From Janibacter corallicola NBRC 107790 (GTDB lineage: Bacteria > Actinomycetota > Actinomycetes > Actinomycetales > Dermatophilaceae): a stretch of DNA of 35,080 nt. Where the stretch lies: contig NZ_BCSR01000031.1 of NCBI RefSeq assembly GCF_001570965.1, positions 1 through 35,080 of the forward strand, given 5' to 3'. The position numbers and the translations under genes were made by a program. Under the pieces are notes generated by a model, which was not told where the DNA came from, searched no databases, and was given only the letters and a program-made list of their open reading frames with translations. Shown here piece by piece: positions 1 through 8,446 of this stretch; the first letter of the stretch is position 1, and each line of letters begins with the position of its first letter.

Positions 1-295
1 CCCGCCGATCTACTTCGCCCACCAGCGGCGGGTCTTCGAGAGGGACGGGATGCTCTTCACCGAGAGCGAGTACAACCCGTGCCGCGAGGGGGAGACCGTC
101 ACCGAGCGCACCGTGCGCTTCCGCACCGTCGGTGACCTGACCCTGACCGGGTGCCTTGAGTCTGAGGCCGACACCGTGGACAAGATCATTGACGAGGTGG
201 CCGCGTCGCGTGTCACCGAGCGTGGCGCCACCCGTGGGGACGACAAGTTCTCCGAGGCCGCCATGGAGGACCGCAAGAAGCAGGGATACTTCTGA
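1..295 (+). CDS. cysD: Sulfate adenylyltransferase subunit 2 (CysD), C-terminal part
   Basis: The reading frame is open from base 2 at the window edge to the TGA at 293-295, so only about 97 C-terminal residues are present. It begins PPIYFAHQRRVFERDGM, a conserved stretch of CysD, and ends in the family's typical tail (TERGATRGDDKFSEAAMEDR). CysD is the PP-loop ATPase half of ATP sulfurylase; it adenylates sulfate to APS using ATP while CysN hydrolyses GTP. The catalytic N-terminal half lies outside the window. The stop overlaps the cysN start by one base (TGATG), which implies translational coupling. An internal ATG at 50 is not the true start, because the conserved frame continues upstream of it. 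Confidence 0.95.
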   Translation, partial: PPIYFAHQRRVFERDGMLFTESEYNPCREGETVTERTVRFRTVGDLTLTGCLESEADTVDKIIDEVAASRVTERGATRGDDKFSEAAMEDRKKQGYF

Positions 296-1557
296 TGGAA
301 AACACCGACACGATGGACCTTCTGCGATTTGCCACGGCCGGGTCGGTCGATGACGGCAAGTCCACCCTCATCGGGCGTCTCCTGATGGACAGCAAGAGCA
401 TCTTCGAGGACCAGATGTCCTCGGTGGAGAAGACGTCCCAGGAGAAGGGGTATGACTACACCGACCTGGCGCTGCTGACCGACGGTCTTCGCTCGGAGCG
501 CGAGCAGGGCATCACGATCGATGTTGCCTACCGGTACTTCGCCACGCCGAAGCGCAAGTTCATCATCGCCGACACGCCGGGGCACGTGCAGTACACGCGC
601 AACATGGTCACCGGTGCCTCGACTGCTGACCTGGGTCTGGTGCTCGTCGATGCCCGCAACGGTCTGACCGAGCAGTCACGCCGGCATGCGGTGCTGCTGT
701 CCCTGCTGCGGGTGCCGCACCTGGTGCTGGCGGTGAACAAGATGGACCTGGTGGACTACTCCGAGGAGGTCTTCCAGAAGATCTACGACGACTTCACCGC
801 GTTTGCCGGGAAGCTGGAGATCCCGGATCTGCAGGTGATCCCGCTGTCCGCGCTGGAGGGCGACAACGTCGTCAACCGCAGCGAGAACATGCCCTGGTAC
901 GAGGGCTCGAGCCTGCTGCACCACCTGGAGAACGTGCACATCGCCTCGGACCGTGACCTGCGGGACGTGCGTTTCCCGGTGCAGTACGTGGTCCGGCCGA
1001 AGTCGGACAAGTTCCACGACTACCGCGGTTACGCTGGCAAGGTGGCCGGCGGTGTCATCAAGCCGGGCGACGACGTCGTGGTGCTCCCCAGTGGGATGAC
1101 CACCACGGTCGCAGGCATCGACCTGGGCCACGAGGAACTGGACGAGGCGTACCCGCCCATGTCGGTCACCCTGCGGCTGGCCGATGACCTGGACGTCAGC
1201 CGGGGCGACATGATCGCCCGCGTCAAGAACCAGCCGGAGCCGGTTCAGGACGTGGACGCGATGGTCTGCTGGATGTCGCCGACACCGATGCGTCCGCGTC
1301 AGAAGCTGGCCATCAAGCACACGACGCAGACTGCGCGCACGGTGGTCAAGGACATCCAGTACCGGATGGACATCAACAGCCTCCACCGTGACCTGGAGGC
1401 CGAGGATCTCAAGCTCAATGAGATCGGCCGTGTGCAGCTGCGCGTCGCCAAGCCTCTGCTGGCCGACTCCTACGAGCAGAACCGCACCACCGGATCGTTC
1501 ATCCTCATCGACGAAGCCACCGGAGTCACCGTCGGTGCCGGCATGATCAACGGTTAG
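295..1557 (+). CDS. cysN: Sulfate adenylyltransferase subunit 1 (CysN), GTPase
   Basis: The 420-residue product is an EF-Tu-like translational-type GTPase that couples GTP hydrolysis to APS formation by CysD. Visible motifs are the P-loop GSVDDGKST (residues 16-24), the G3 motif DTPGH (about residue 94) and the G4 motif NKMD (about residue 148), followed by beta-barrel domains. It ends at NG without a C-terminal APS-kinase (CysC) domain, unlike fused CysNC proteins, so PAPS would need a separate CysC that is not in this window. The start is fixed by the TGATG overlap with cysD. The next gene, a Wzy-like polymerase, begins only 14 bases downstream. This places sulfate activation in the polysaccharide operon rather than in an obvious assimilatory cys operon. 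Confidence 0.96.
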   Translation: MENTDTMDLLRFATAGSVDDGKSTLIGRLLMDSKSIFEDQMSSVEKTSQEKGYDYTDLALLTDGLRSEREQGITIDVAYRYFATPKRKFIIADTPGHVQYTRNMVTGASTADLGLVLVDARNGLTEQSRRHAVLLSLLRVPHLVLAVNKMDLVDYSEEVFQKIYDDFTAFAGKLEIPDLQVIPLSALEGDNVVNRSENMPWYEGSSLLHHLENVHIASDRDLRDVRFPVQYVVRPKSDKFHDYRGYAGKVAGGVIKPGDDVVVLPSGMTTTVAGIDLGHEELDEAYPPMSVTLRLADDLDVSRGDMIARVKNQPEPVQDVDAMVCWMSPTPMRPRQKLAIKHTTQTARTVVKDIQYRMDINSLHRDLEAEDLKLNEIGRVQLRVAKPLLADSYEQNRTTGSFILIDEATGVTVGAGMING

Positions 1558-1571
1558 TCCCGCGTGACGTC

Positions 1572-3113
1572 ATGAGTCGCGTCGTGGGCGACTTGCCTGC
1601 CAAGGGGCAGAATTTTGTCGGCATGCGCACTGCGCTTGTCGCCATTGATTGTCTGATGTTGATGCTCTCCTTGGTGATGTATGCCCAAGAGGATGTTTGG
1701 GGATACGCGTTCTACGGTGTGCTGTGTACGATCATCGTTCATGTGCCCATAATTCTGAGGATGGTGCCGGCCCTCTCGATATGGGGAGTGCTCGCCTTCG
1801 TGGTGACGATTGGGGCGGGCATTCGTGGAGTGGTCATCGCAGTCGGATATCCGGATCGCTCCACAATAACCTCCCTTTTTACTCGGGGGGTGCGTTTCTC
1901 CGACCTGGTTCCCGAGGCGATGGTGACCGTCGCGTGCGTACTTCTCCTCACCGCGGGATTCATGATAACGGCGGGAAAGTCCCCAAAGGTTTCACGCAAA
2001 GAGGGAGCCAAGACGGGCGGGGCCGGTCTGTTGGCCACTGGTCGAGGAGGGGCGCCATTTCCCCTCCTGATTTGCGGTTACGCCGCGGCTGGCGCAGTGG
2101 GAACAGTCCTGTACTCGCGGGCTGTTGGCGGCCTCTCCGCAAGTATCTCGGACCGTAGGACTACGTACACAGGCGGAGCCGATTATGCATCCTATGGACT
2201 TGCGCAGTTCTTGGCGGGGGCAGGAACGGTGGGGCTACTGCTGTTCCTGTGTTATCGACTGTCCGCTCGGCGAGCCTGGACGCCGACGACGTGGGTCGTG
2301 CTGGGGATTCTTGTCATCAATGCCTTCGCCATCAACTGGGTGACGACCACCCGGGCAGACCTACTCTATGTGTCGTTCAGCGTGTTGCTGGTCGTTCGCA
2401 TCGTTAAGGGGCGACTGCCCGTTGGGTTGGTCATCGGCCTTGCAGTGGCGGTAATTCTCGGAATCGGTCTCCTTTCGCAAGCGCGGGCCGCTGAGCCCGG
2501 GGCTGACTCTGCCAGTGAGGTGTCACTCAGTGTGGGGATCGACAGTGGTCTACTCAATCGGAATGCCTTCGACCTGAGCAAGACTCTCTTGATCTCGGAT
2601 GCCGTTCCCGAAGCGCTTCCTCTTCAGCACGGCGCCACGATTGCGAACTATGTGTTTGCGCCGATTCCTAGGGCGGTTTGGCCAGACAAGCCGGTTGTTT
2701 CACCGGGGCCAATCATTGGTGAAACGCTCTACGGGCTGAGCCAGACGGGGGTCCCCCCGGGCCTCGTAGGCGAGTTGGTATGGAACTTCGGTGCCGTGCC
2801 GGCGGTATTCTTGTCTGGTTTGGCTGGACTTGGTCTTGGGCGCCTCAGCCGAATGGCGGACGGGTGGGACCCGCAACGCGTCGTCTTGGTGCTTGCGCAC
2901 GCACTGGTCCTGTTGCCGTTCGGGAAGGCCATCATGGGGGTGGCGCTTGGCCAGGCGTTCTCCGCGGCAGGACAGGCCTTGCTCCTCCTTCTGCCTCTGA
3001 TCCTGCTCGATCGTCGTCTGGCGCGATCTGCGGCCAAGAAGGCGCGTGACGAGGAGGTCGTACGACGACGGGCAGGTATGACGGCGCCGCCGACGAGCAG
3101 CGCGAATGCGTAG
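1572..3113 (+). CDS. Wzy-like O-antigen/exopolysaccharide polymerase
   Basis: The 513-residue product is an integral membrane protein with roughly ten to twelve hydrophobic segments. The best family evidence is in the C-terminal half, where IPRAVWPDKPVVSPGPI is followed by a PPGLVGELVWNFG segment. This is the pattern of oligosaccharide repeat-unit polymerases, with a large extracytoplasmic loop of Arg/Pro-rich sequence before the last helices. Such proteins join undecaprenyl-linked repeat units in the Wzx/Wzy pathway. Sequence identity among Wzy proteins is low, so the call rests on topology, the motif and the adjacent flippase. There is no convincing ribosome-binding site before the ATG at 1572; M18 (1623) is an alternative. 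The gene overlaps the flippase start by 8 bases. The hydrophilic tail (AAKKARDEEVVRRRAG) is probably cytoplasmic. Confidence 0.8.
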   Translation: MSRVVGDLPAKGQNFVGMRTALVAIDCLMLMLSLVMYAQEDVWGYAFYGVLCTIIVHVPIILRMVPALSIWGVLAFVVTIGAGIRGVVIAVGYPDRSTITSLFTRGVRFSDLVPEAMVTVACVLLLTAGFMITAGKSPKVSRKEGAKTGGAGLLATGRGGAPFPLLICGYAAAGAVGTVLYSRAVGGLSASISDRRTTYTGGADYASYGLAQFLAGAGTVGLLLFLCYRLSARRAWTPTTWVVLGILVINAFAINWVTTTRADLLYVSFSVLLVVRIVKGRLPVGLVIGLAVAVILGIGLLSQARAAEPGADSASEVSLSVGIDSGLLNRNAFDLSKTLLISDAVPEALPLQHGATIANYVFAPIPRAVWPDKPVVSPGPIIGETLYGLSQTGVPPGLVGELVWNFGAVPAVFLSGLAGLGLGRLSRMADGWDPQRVVLVLAHALVLLPFGKAIMGVALGQAFSAAGQALLLLLPLILLDRRLARSAAKKARDEEVVRRRAGMTAPPTSSANA

Positions 3114-4443
3114 GAGTTCAAGCTGCGCAGGGGCCTACTCCCAGGAACCCCCGGGAATGGAGCCCGAGGGAAGGACAGTCGCCAGGCGTGCTGGGTCGAC
3201 TCGCGTGGCTAGGCCACGATGGGCCGGACGCACGGCGGCCTGGGGGGTTCTCGACCAGATACTCTCTGCGTCCAGCAATGCTGGGATGACTTTCGTCGCC
3301 GCGAACGTGCTCGGCGCGCGAGATTTCGGTGTCTACGCGCTGATGTTCACGGCGATGACGATGCTGATCGGTGCATCACGGGCGCTGACGTCCGAGGCGT
3401 ACACCGTCCTGATGACCAATGCCGACCTCGCGACACGCTTGTCCCGCCAAGGCCAATGTCTGGGGGCGTCCGTCGCCATCGGTCTTGTCGCGGCCATCAT
3501 TGGCGGTGGGGTCGGCATTGGCGTCGGGGTCGCTGGCGGGGTCGTGTTTGCGGTGGCCTCGATCGGTGTCCTGGCGCAAGATACGCAACGCTACATTCTG
3601 GTCACCGAGGGGCGCGTACGTGCCGCTTTCGCCAACGACTTGGTTTGGGTCACTGCCCAGTTCGGTGTTCTGTTGCCCCTGATCTGGTGGGGGGAGCCAA
3701 CGATCGGAGGCCTGGCAGCGTGTTGGGGCGTGGGCGCAGCCGTGGCAGTTGGCGTAGGGATCTGGCAGCTCCGCGTGTCGCCCGCGATTCGAGGAGCTCG
3801 CAAGTGGTTCGGAGATACGAAAGGGTATTCGGCGTACTACGCCGCTGAATTCATGGCCGTCGCAGGTTCCGGGTACAGCATCGTGTATCTGGTGGCGCTC
3901 GTCGTTGGCGTTGAAGGCGCTGGTGCTTATCGTGGAGCACAGGCGATCTTTGGCCCCGTGACGACACTGGTGGGCGGGCTTCGAATGGTTGCCCTTCCGA
4001 GTATTGTTCGGATGAGGACCCAGGGTAGATCTCGCGTGGTGAGAGCGTCTGTCGGATTCGCTCTCCTGCTGCTGGCGGCAAGTGTTGTGGTGACGGTAAT
4101 GATCTGGGGGCTGCGGGGATGGCTGGCGCCGTTGCTGCTCGGCGCGACCGCATCGGCTGCGATTCCTCTGATCATTCCGATGGGGCTCGGCAGGGCCTTC
4201 TCATCTGCCTCTGGAGGCCTGGCTGTGGGATTCCGTGCCTTGGGGGCGACGAAGCGCAGCTTGTTCTCGCGGTTGGTTATAGCAGGCCTGACACTGGGTG
4301 CTGCTGTTGGAGGCGCCATGCTCGGCCATGCTGAAGGTGCGGCTTGGGGATTCGCGCTTGGGTCCACAGTTGGCACCCTCGTCTGGGCAGGTATGCTCAA
4401 GCGCCAAGAGCTCTCCTTGGACGACCGGACAGCGCTTAAATGA
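3106..4443 (+). CDS. Wzx-like polysaccharide flippase (MOP superfamily)
   Basis: The product is 445 residues if the ATG at 3106 is used, or 428 from the ATG at 3157. The latter start removes an atypical hydrophilic leader and follows the end of the polymerase gene. The protein has about twelve hydrophobic segments separated by short basic loops. It starts with the pattern of polysaccharide transporters: a first helix near WGVLDQILSASSNAG, then VAANVLGARDFGVYAL, which resembles the start of many Wzx proteins. It would move lipid-linked repeat units across the membrane for the upstream polymerase. No catalytic motif is expected in this family. Just after the stop codon lies a 14-base AT-rich palindrome (4437-4450), unusual in this GC-rich sequence. 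Confidence 0.8.
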   Translation: MRRSSSCAGAYSQEPPGMEPEGRTVARRAGSTRVARPRWAGRTAAWGVLDQILSASSNAGMTFVAANVLGARDFGVYALMFTAMTMLIGASRALTSEAYTVLMTNADLATRLSRQGQCLGASVAIGLVAAIIGGGVGIGVGVAGGVVFAVASIGVLAQDTQRYILVTEGRVRAAFANDLVWVTAQFGVLLPLIWWGEPTIGGLAACWGVGAAVAVGVGIWQLRVSPAIRGARKWFGDTKGYSAYYAAEFMAVAGSGYSIVYLVALVVGVEGAGAYRGAQAIFGPVTTLVGGLRMVALPSIVRMRTQGRSRVVRASVGFALLLLAASVVVTVMIWGLRGWLAPLLLGATASAAIPLIIPMGLGRAFSSASGGLAVGFRALGATKRSLFSRLVIAGLTLGAAVGGAMLGHAEGAAWGFALGSTVGTLVWAGMLKRQELSLDDRTALK

Positions 4444-4450
4444 TCATTTA
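4437..4450. repeat. 14-base AT-rich perfect palindrome at the flippase 3' end
   Basis: TAAATGATCATTTA is a perfect palindrome that spans the stop codon of the flippase gene. It lies in the 61-base gap before the sulfotransferase gene, which is AT-rich compared with the surroundings. A weak TTGTCA (4455-4460) and TACTCC (4479-4484) pair with 18-base spacing follows and could be an internal promoter. Its function is unknown; a protein-binding site or chance are both possible. Confidence 0.4.
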
Positions 4451-4504
4451 TTCGTTGTCAGGGTGTTGGATACGAGCGTACTCCATGCATGAGAAAGGAA
4501 GCGT

Positions 4505-5329
4505 ATGGCTGCCCCCGCCTCACTGATGGGAGAAGTGCGACGTCGGGTCTCGGCCGCGGCAACCCATAAGACACTGTTACGCAGTGGTAGCGACTTGGGG
4601 ATGTGGTTGGGGTGCGGCTACCCCAAGTCGGGGACCGTTTGGCTGTGTCGACTCATGTCATCCGCCCTGGAAATCCCATACCCACAGAATTACGAGATGC
4701 CCATCCGCATGAGCAGCGTGATCCATGGGCACTGGGATTACGACGCTCGATTCCCAAAGACAATTTACGTTCATCGCGACGGACGCGACGTCTTGGTATC
4801 TCTGTACTACTACCTCGTTAGTTCTGGCAGGCCGCTCCAGAACCCATTGGGCATGGCGATGCGTAAACTTCGCGGGCACGACGTGCGGAGCATCGCGGAA
4901 GCGGGAGACCGCTCGGAACAGATGATGCGCCTGTTCGAGATGGAGACCGAGCGGCCAACAGCGGCGCATGTGTCGTGGGCAGAGCATGTTCGTCAGTGGC
5001 GTGGACACAGTAATGTTGCCGTGGTGAGCTACGAGGATCTGCTTGCTCAGCCTGTGCGCACTCTCGGTGAGGCATTCGAGTCCTTGGGGCACCCTGTGGG
5101 AGAACGGCTCCTGAGGGCCTCAGTCGAGGTGCACGACTTCTCTGCGCGGACAGGACGGGAGCCCGGTCAAAGCGCGCCGCAGTCTTTTCGGCGGTCAGGC
5201 ACGTCGGGCGGGTGGCGCGAGCACTTCTCCCCCGAGCTGGCGCGGGCATTTGACGCCTACGCCGGCGACCTCCTTGTGGAACTGGGGTACGAGAAGGACA
5301 GGTCGTGGGTCGACAAGATCTCAAGATGA
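4505..5329 (+). CDS. PAPS-dependent sulfotransferase (Sulfotransfer_1 type)
   Basis: The 274-residue product transfers sulfate from PAPS to an acceptor hydroxyl or amine. The 5'-phosphosulfate-binding loop is YPKSGTVWL (residues 39-47). The 3'-phosphate-binding segment is VHRDGRDVLVSLYYY (from residue 89), followed by a WAEHVRQW segment and YEDLLAQP, all typical of cytosolic-type sulfotransferases. There is no signal peptide or membrane segment, so it should act in the cytoplasm on a nucleotide- or lipid-linked sugar. A good ribosome-binding site (AAAGGAAG) precedes the ATG. It sits in the operon headed by cysDN, Wzy and Wzx, which argues that the polysaccharide is the substrate; the exact acceptor cannot be read from sequence. 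The stop is 28 bases before the best start of the next gene. Confidence 0.92.
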   Translation: MAAPASLMGEVRRRVSAAATHKTLLRSGSDLGMWLGCGYPKSGTVWLCRLMSSALEIPYPQNYEMPIRMSSVIHGHWDYDARFPKTIYVHRDGRDVLVSLYYYLVSSGRPLQNPLGMAMRKLRGHDVRSIAEAGDRSEQMMRLFEMETERPTAAHVSWAEHVRQWRGHSNVAVVSYEDLLAQPVRTLGEAFESLGHPVGERLLRASVEVHDFSARTGREPGQSAPQSFRRSGTSGGWREHFSPELARAFDAYAGDLLVELGYEKDRSWVDKISR

Positions 5330-5357
5330 ACTCGCCCGATGTCCCTCGCAGGTCCGG

Positions 5358-6629
5358 ATGCGCGGGGACGGGGCCAGGGCGCTTGGCGTGACTGTGCCGT
5401 GCTTCAGCCGCAGGGCGTTGTTCGTCGGCGGAACTGTGTTGGCTGCTGCAGCGTGCACGGATGGCGGCGACGCTGACCGCGACATCCGTACCTTTGGCGA
5501 TGTACTGGCGGACGGTTCGGAGACCCTCTCCCGCTCGGTGGCCGCCGCGGAGCGTGAGGGTTTCGCCATCAAGATATCGGGCGACACTGAGCTTCGCCTG
5601 ACGCGACCAGTGACAATCCGTGGAGGCGTCTGCCTCAAGGGATCGGGGGCTGTGACTGCGGCTGCGGACATGGCGCGGATGCTCACAATTGAAGGCGCGC
5701 GAACGACGATCAACGGGATTGCCGTGCGGGCCGGAGACTCCCGTGTCGGGACAATCGTTGCTGTGGGAACTCGTGCTCGTGGGGTGACCCTGTCCGGTCT
5801 GACCGTGGAGGGAGGGGGGACAGGAATTGCCCTTGATGCGGGGACGAGAGATGTTCATGTGCGCAACTCGCGAGTGAACGGTACGTCCAACGGAATCAGT
5901 ATGCGCGGGGACGTGCGGGGAGTACGGATCGAGGGGTGTGAATTCGAAAACTGGCGTGATCGTGCCGTTTGGGTGGTTGGTCAAGAGCGGAGCGCGCCAG
6001 AATCCATCGTTGTTGACGGCTGCCGGATCCAGCCTCCTTCATCTCGGGGCAGGGTTCGGCAGGCAATCCAGGTCAACGGAAATGATGAACGCTTGATCCC
6101 GGGAGTGAAAGTGACGAACAATCGAGTCTGGGGCTTGGGTACCTCCTACAACGACCACGTCACGCCAGGATCAGCTGACCTCATCTCTCTGCATCGGTGT
6201 CATGAGTTTCTAGTGCAGGGAAACTGGGTCACTGATGGTGGGGACGCGGGTATTACTGTGTCACAACAGAGCCGCGATGGGGTCATTGAAGGGAATGTGT
6301 GCCGACGAAACGACAGCGTTGGCATATGCGTGGGTTCACGGTCCAGCGCGAGCGTCAGCGATATCGTCGTGAGAAACAATGTCTGCGAGGGTAATGGCCG
6401 AGACCGCTTGGGTGACGGGAAGGCCTGGAATCGGGCGGGAATTCTCGTCGTTGGAGGCGACGGGATAGTGCTCCAGAGGAACAGGCTACGGGATACTGGT
6501 CACGGTACCCAAGTGAATGCCATTTCTCTGCGTGGGTCGAAAGTAACGCTGGACGACAACTACATGATCGCACCGAGCGTCACCGTCCTCAAGGACAGCG
6601 CATCGGTGCTGACGAAAGACTCATCGTGA
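5358..6629 (+). CDS. Exported right-handed beta-helix protein (possible polysaccharide lyase/epimerase-like)
   Basis: From the ATG at 5358 the product has 423 residues; a GTG at 5388 would also fit. The N-terminus has a twin-arginine-like signal, FSRRALFVGGTVLAAAAC, ending at a Cys in a loose lipobox, so a Tat-exported lipoprotein is likely. From about residue 50 to the end are repeated short coils with alternating Val/Ile and Asn/Gly (for example GVRIEGCEFENW, VRNNVCEGNGR), the pattern of pectate-lyase-fold parallel beta-helices. Such folds occur in polysaccharide lyases, C5-epimerases and depolymerases. I see no family-specific catalytic motif, so the activity is open. As last gene of the polymerase/flippase/sulfotransferase operon it probably acts on the exported polymer. 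Its end overlaps the converging deacetylase gene by 9 bases. Confidence 0.82.
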   Translation: MRGDGARALGVTVPCFSRRALFVGGTVLAAAACTDGGDADRDIRTFGDVLADGSETLSRSVAAAEREGFAIKISGDTELRLTRPVTIRGGVCLKGSGAVTAAADMARMLTIEGARTTINGIAVRAGDSRVGTIVAVGTRARGVTLSGLTVEGGGTGIALDAGTRDVHVRNSRVNGTSNGISMRGDVRGVRIEGCEFENWRDRAVWVVGQERSAPESIVVDGCRIQPPSSRGRVRQAIQVNGNDERLIPGVKVTNNRVWGLGTSYNDHVTPGSADLISLHRCHEFLVQGNWVTDGGDAGITVSQQSRDGVIEGNVCRRNDSVGICVGSRSSASVSDIVVRNNVCEGNGRDRLGDGKAWNRAGILVVGGDGIVLQRNRLRDTGHGTQVNAISLRGSKVTLDDNYMIAPSVTVLKDSASVLTKDSS

Positions 6630-7415
6630 TCTCGCCGCGTCGCGCCCCAAGAACGCGGCGATGTCCACGCCGATCCATCGAATATCGATTGCATCGCGTC
6701 GCAAATATCCCTCAGAATCCAATCTCTCCCGGGTGTTGAAACCCCGGACGCCACTTGCTGCTCGCGCGTCGGCCTCGGTGCACCATTGGACGACTTTGGC
6801 AGCGTCTGCGTGTCGTAGTGACCCGAATGGCCACGCGAAGTGCTCGGACTGGCCGAGCCGACGGCGCAGCTCCTCGAGTGATCGCTTGATCTGGTCCTCA
6901 CCCTCAGCATCGCTGAGGTCTATGAGAGGACGGTGCTGACGACAGTGGCTCCCGACGACGTGGCCCAGGGATCGGACTTCTTCCAGGTCGTCCCAGGTCA
7001 TGACGCCTTCTTGCTGTGGACGTCCGAAGAATGCGTCGACCTCTGGCTGGTCACTGCCGATGATGTCCGTCGGAACGTAGAAGCACGCCTGGAGTCCCAA
7101 GGAGTGCAGTCGTCGGGCCACCTGCAGGTTGCTCCTGAAGCCGTCATCGAAGGTGAGAGCGATCTGTGCCGGGCCACGTCCGATGCCAAGGGTTTCGACC
7201 GCATCGAAGTCGGTGAAGCGCTCACGGTGCTTCGCGACATGGGAGACGAGGGAGTCGGCATCCCGGCCCAGGGTGTTGTGGAGAAGGAGGATCGCCAGCC
7301 CACCGGTGGTCGCCTGCGCGAGGCCCGCACTGTCGCCCCTCGCGCGATGTGCCGCGGCGCGTCCCATCAGAACGGCGCGTCGCGCTGCTTGACGGGGCAT
7401 CCGGAGCCGGTTCAC
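6621..7415 (-). CDS. NodB-type polysaccharide deacetylase family protein
   Basis: The product is 264 residues from a GTG that overlaps the preceding glycosyltransferase stop as GTGA; a longer frame to 7487 would overlap that gene by 76 bases and is less likely. The NodB fold is shown by ALTFDDGFRSN (catalytic Asp plus metal Asp) and GSHCRQHRPL (the HxxxH metal-binding pair), then FAWPFGSLRHAD. The family removes N- or O-acetyl groups from amino-sugar polymers or their lipid-linked precursors. No signal peptide or membrane segment is evident, so it may act in the cytoplasm on intermediates rather than on the finished polymer. It is the last gene of the ten-gene minus-strand operon. An N-acetyl sugar such as FucNAc is a plausible substrate, but this is inference. 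Confidence 0.85.
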   Translation of the reverse strand: MNRLRMPRQAARRAVLMGRAAAHRARGDSAGLAQATTGGLAILLLHNTLGRDADSLVSHVAKHRERFTDFDAVETLGIGRGPAQIALTFDDGFRSNLQVARRLHSLGLQACFYVPTDIIGSDQPEVDAFFGRPQQEGVMTWDDLEEVRSLGHVVGSHCRQHRPLIDLSDAEGEDQIKRSLEELRRRLGQSEHFAWPFGSLRHADAAKVVQWCTEADARAASGVRGFNTRERLDSEGYLRRDAIDIRWIGVDIAAFLGRDAARSR

Positions 7416-8446
7416 GAGGACACCGTAGACACGAAATCCACGAGTTCCTGGGCGCGCCAGCGCCAGGTGGGCGCTGCCTCGCTCCAAGCGCGAGCTCGTG
7501 AACGCAGCTCCTCTTTGAGCTGACTGTCGGCAAGTACCTGCACCATCGCGGCGCTGAACGCCTTTCGCTCGAAGGGGTTGACCAACCGCGTCGCGCCATT
7601 GGTGGCCTCGGGCATGCTGGAACGGTCCGAGCTGATGGTGGCGGCCCCGGCGTGGAGTCCGTCGTAGAGGGAGAACGATCCGGCGTTCTCACAGGTCGAG
7701 GGGAAGACGCAGAGATCCGCCCGGGAGTACAAGGCGGTCAGTTCCTCGGCGTTGGCCGGCCCGATGGTCACTGTGTCCTCCAGGTCGCTCTTTACGACTT
7801 GCTCTCGCACTGCCGCCGCGTACACCGGATCCCGGTCGGCCCCCGCTACTCGCACACGAGTGCCTGGTGGCAAATGGGGGAGAGCGTCAGCGAACGCCAC
7901 GAGGAACTCCAGGATCCCCTTGTACGGGTACAGGTGTGAGCACACGAGGATCAATGGAGGACTGCCCGGATCCGGACGATTCGCCTCGATCGTCAGGGAT
8001 GGGGTCCCACCGCGGATGACGCGATAGGGCAGCTGGGACGCTCGGGGGTACTGGGCCATGTAGAGGGAGCGTGCATAGTGGGAGCCAAACACCAAAGCAT
8101 CGGCCCGTCCTACGGACTGCCGGAGTCGAGCCCGTAGGACCAAGTGACGTGCTCGGTTCTTCGGGCTCGTGTGCGGCAGGATATCGAGACCCTTGTCGAG
8201 AGGTGCGACGTTCAGGGGCCAGTAGACGCTCATTCCTGTTGTGGGCATGACCCTGGCCCCGAGATTGACCACGACGTCGCACTCGTGGATCTCGGGTGGC
8301 AGTTCAGCGCGCCCACTCGGGGGGACGGCCGCCTGTGGGACAGAGCGCCCAAGAACGACCTCCAGCTCCGCGGCAAGATTTCGGGAGAAGGCGGAACCTC
8401 CGCTGCTCGTGCGCCCGGGGCTCACCAGCGCCAATGACAGGGTCAT
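7412..8446 (-). CDS. Family 4 (GT-B) glycosyltransferase
   Basis: The 344-residue product has a retaining GT-B glycosyltransferase layout. An N-terminal donor-side segment SLALVSPGRTSSGGSAFSR holds the glycine-rich loop. The C-terminal half contains LILVCSHLYPYKGILEFL, VRVAGADRDP, VTIGPANAEELTALYSRADL and FPSTCENAGSFSLYDGLHAG. This last block corresponds to the E-x7-E nucleotide-sugar site of GT4 enzymes, here partly changed (E then G-S-F-S-L-Y-D). It probably adds one sugar to the lipid-linked repeat unit. It is the only clear glycosyltransferase in the window, too few to build a multi-sugar unit alone. The ATGA overlap with the upstream sulfotransferase fixes the start. Confidence 0.88.
   Translation of the reverse strand: MTLSLALVSPGRTSSGGSAFSRNLAAELEVVLGRSVPQAAVPPSGRAELPPEIHECDVVVNLGARVMPTTGMSVYWPLNVAPLDKGLDILPHTSPKNRARHLVLRARLRQSVGRADALVFGSHYARSLYMAQYPRASQLPYRVIRGGTPSLTIEANRPDPGSPPLILVCSHLYPYKGILEFLVAFADALPHLPPGTRVRVAGADRDPVYAAAVREQVVKSDLEDTVTIGPANAEELTALYSRADLCVFPSTCENAGSFSLYDGLHAGAATISSDRSSMPEATNGATRLVNPFERKAFSAAMVQVLADSQLKEELRSRARAWSEAAPTWRWRAQELVDFVSTVSS

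Noticed and set aside
1565-1572. TGACGTCA palindrome before the Wzy-like gene
   Set aside because: An 8-base palindrome is common by chance; no partner site or promoter context supports an operator.
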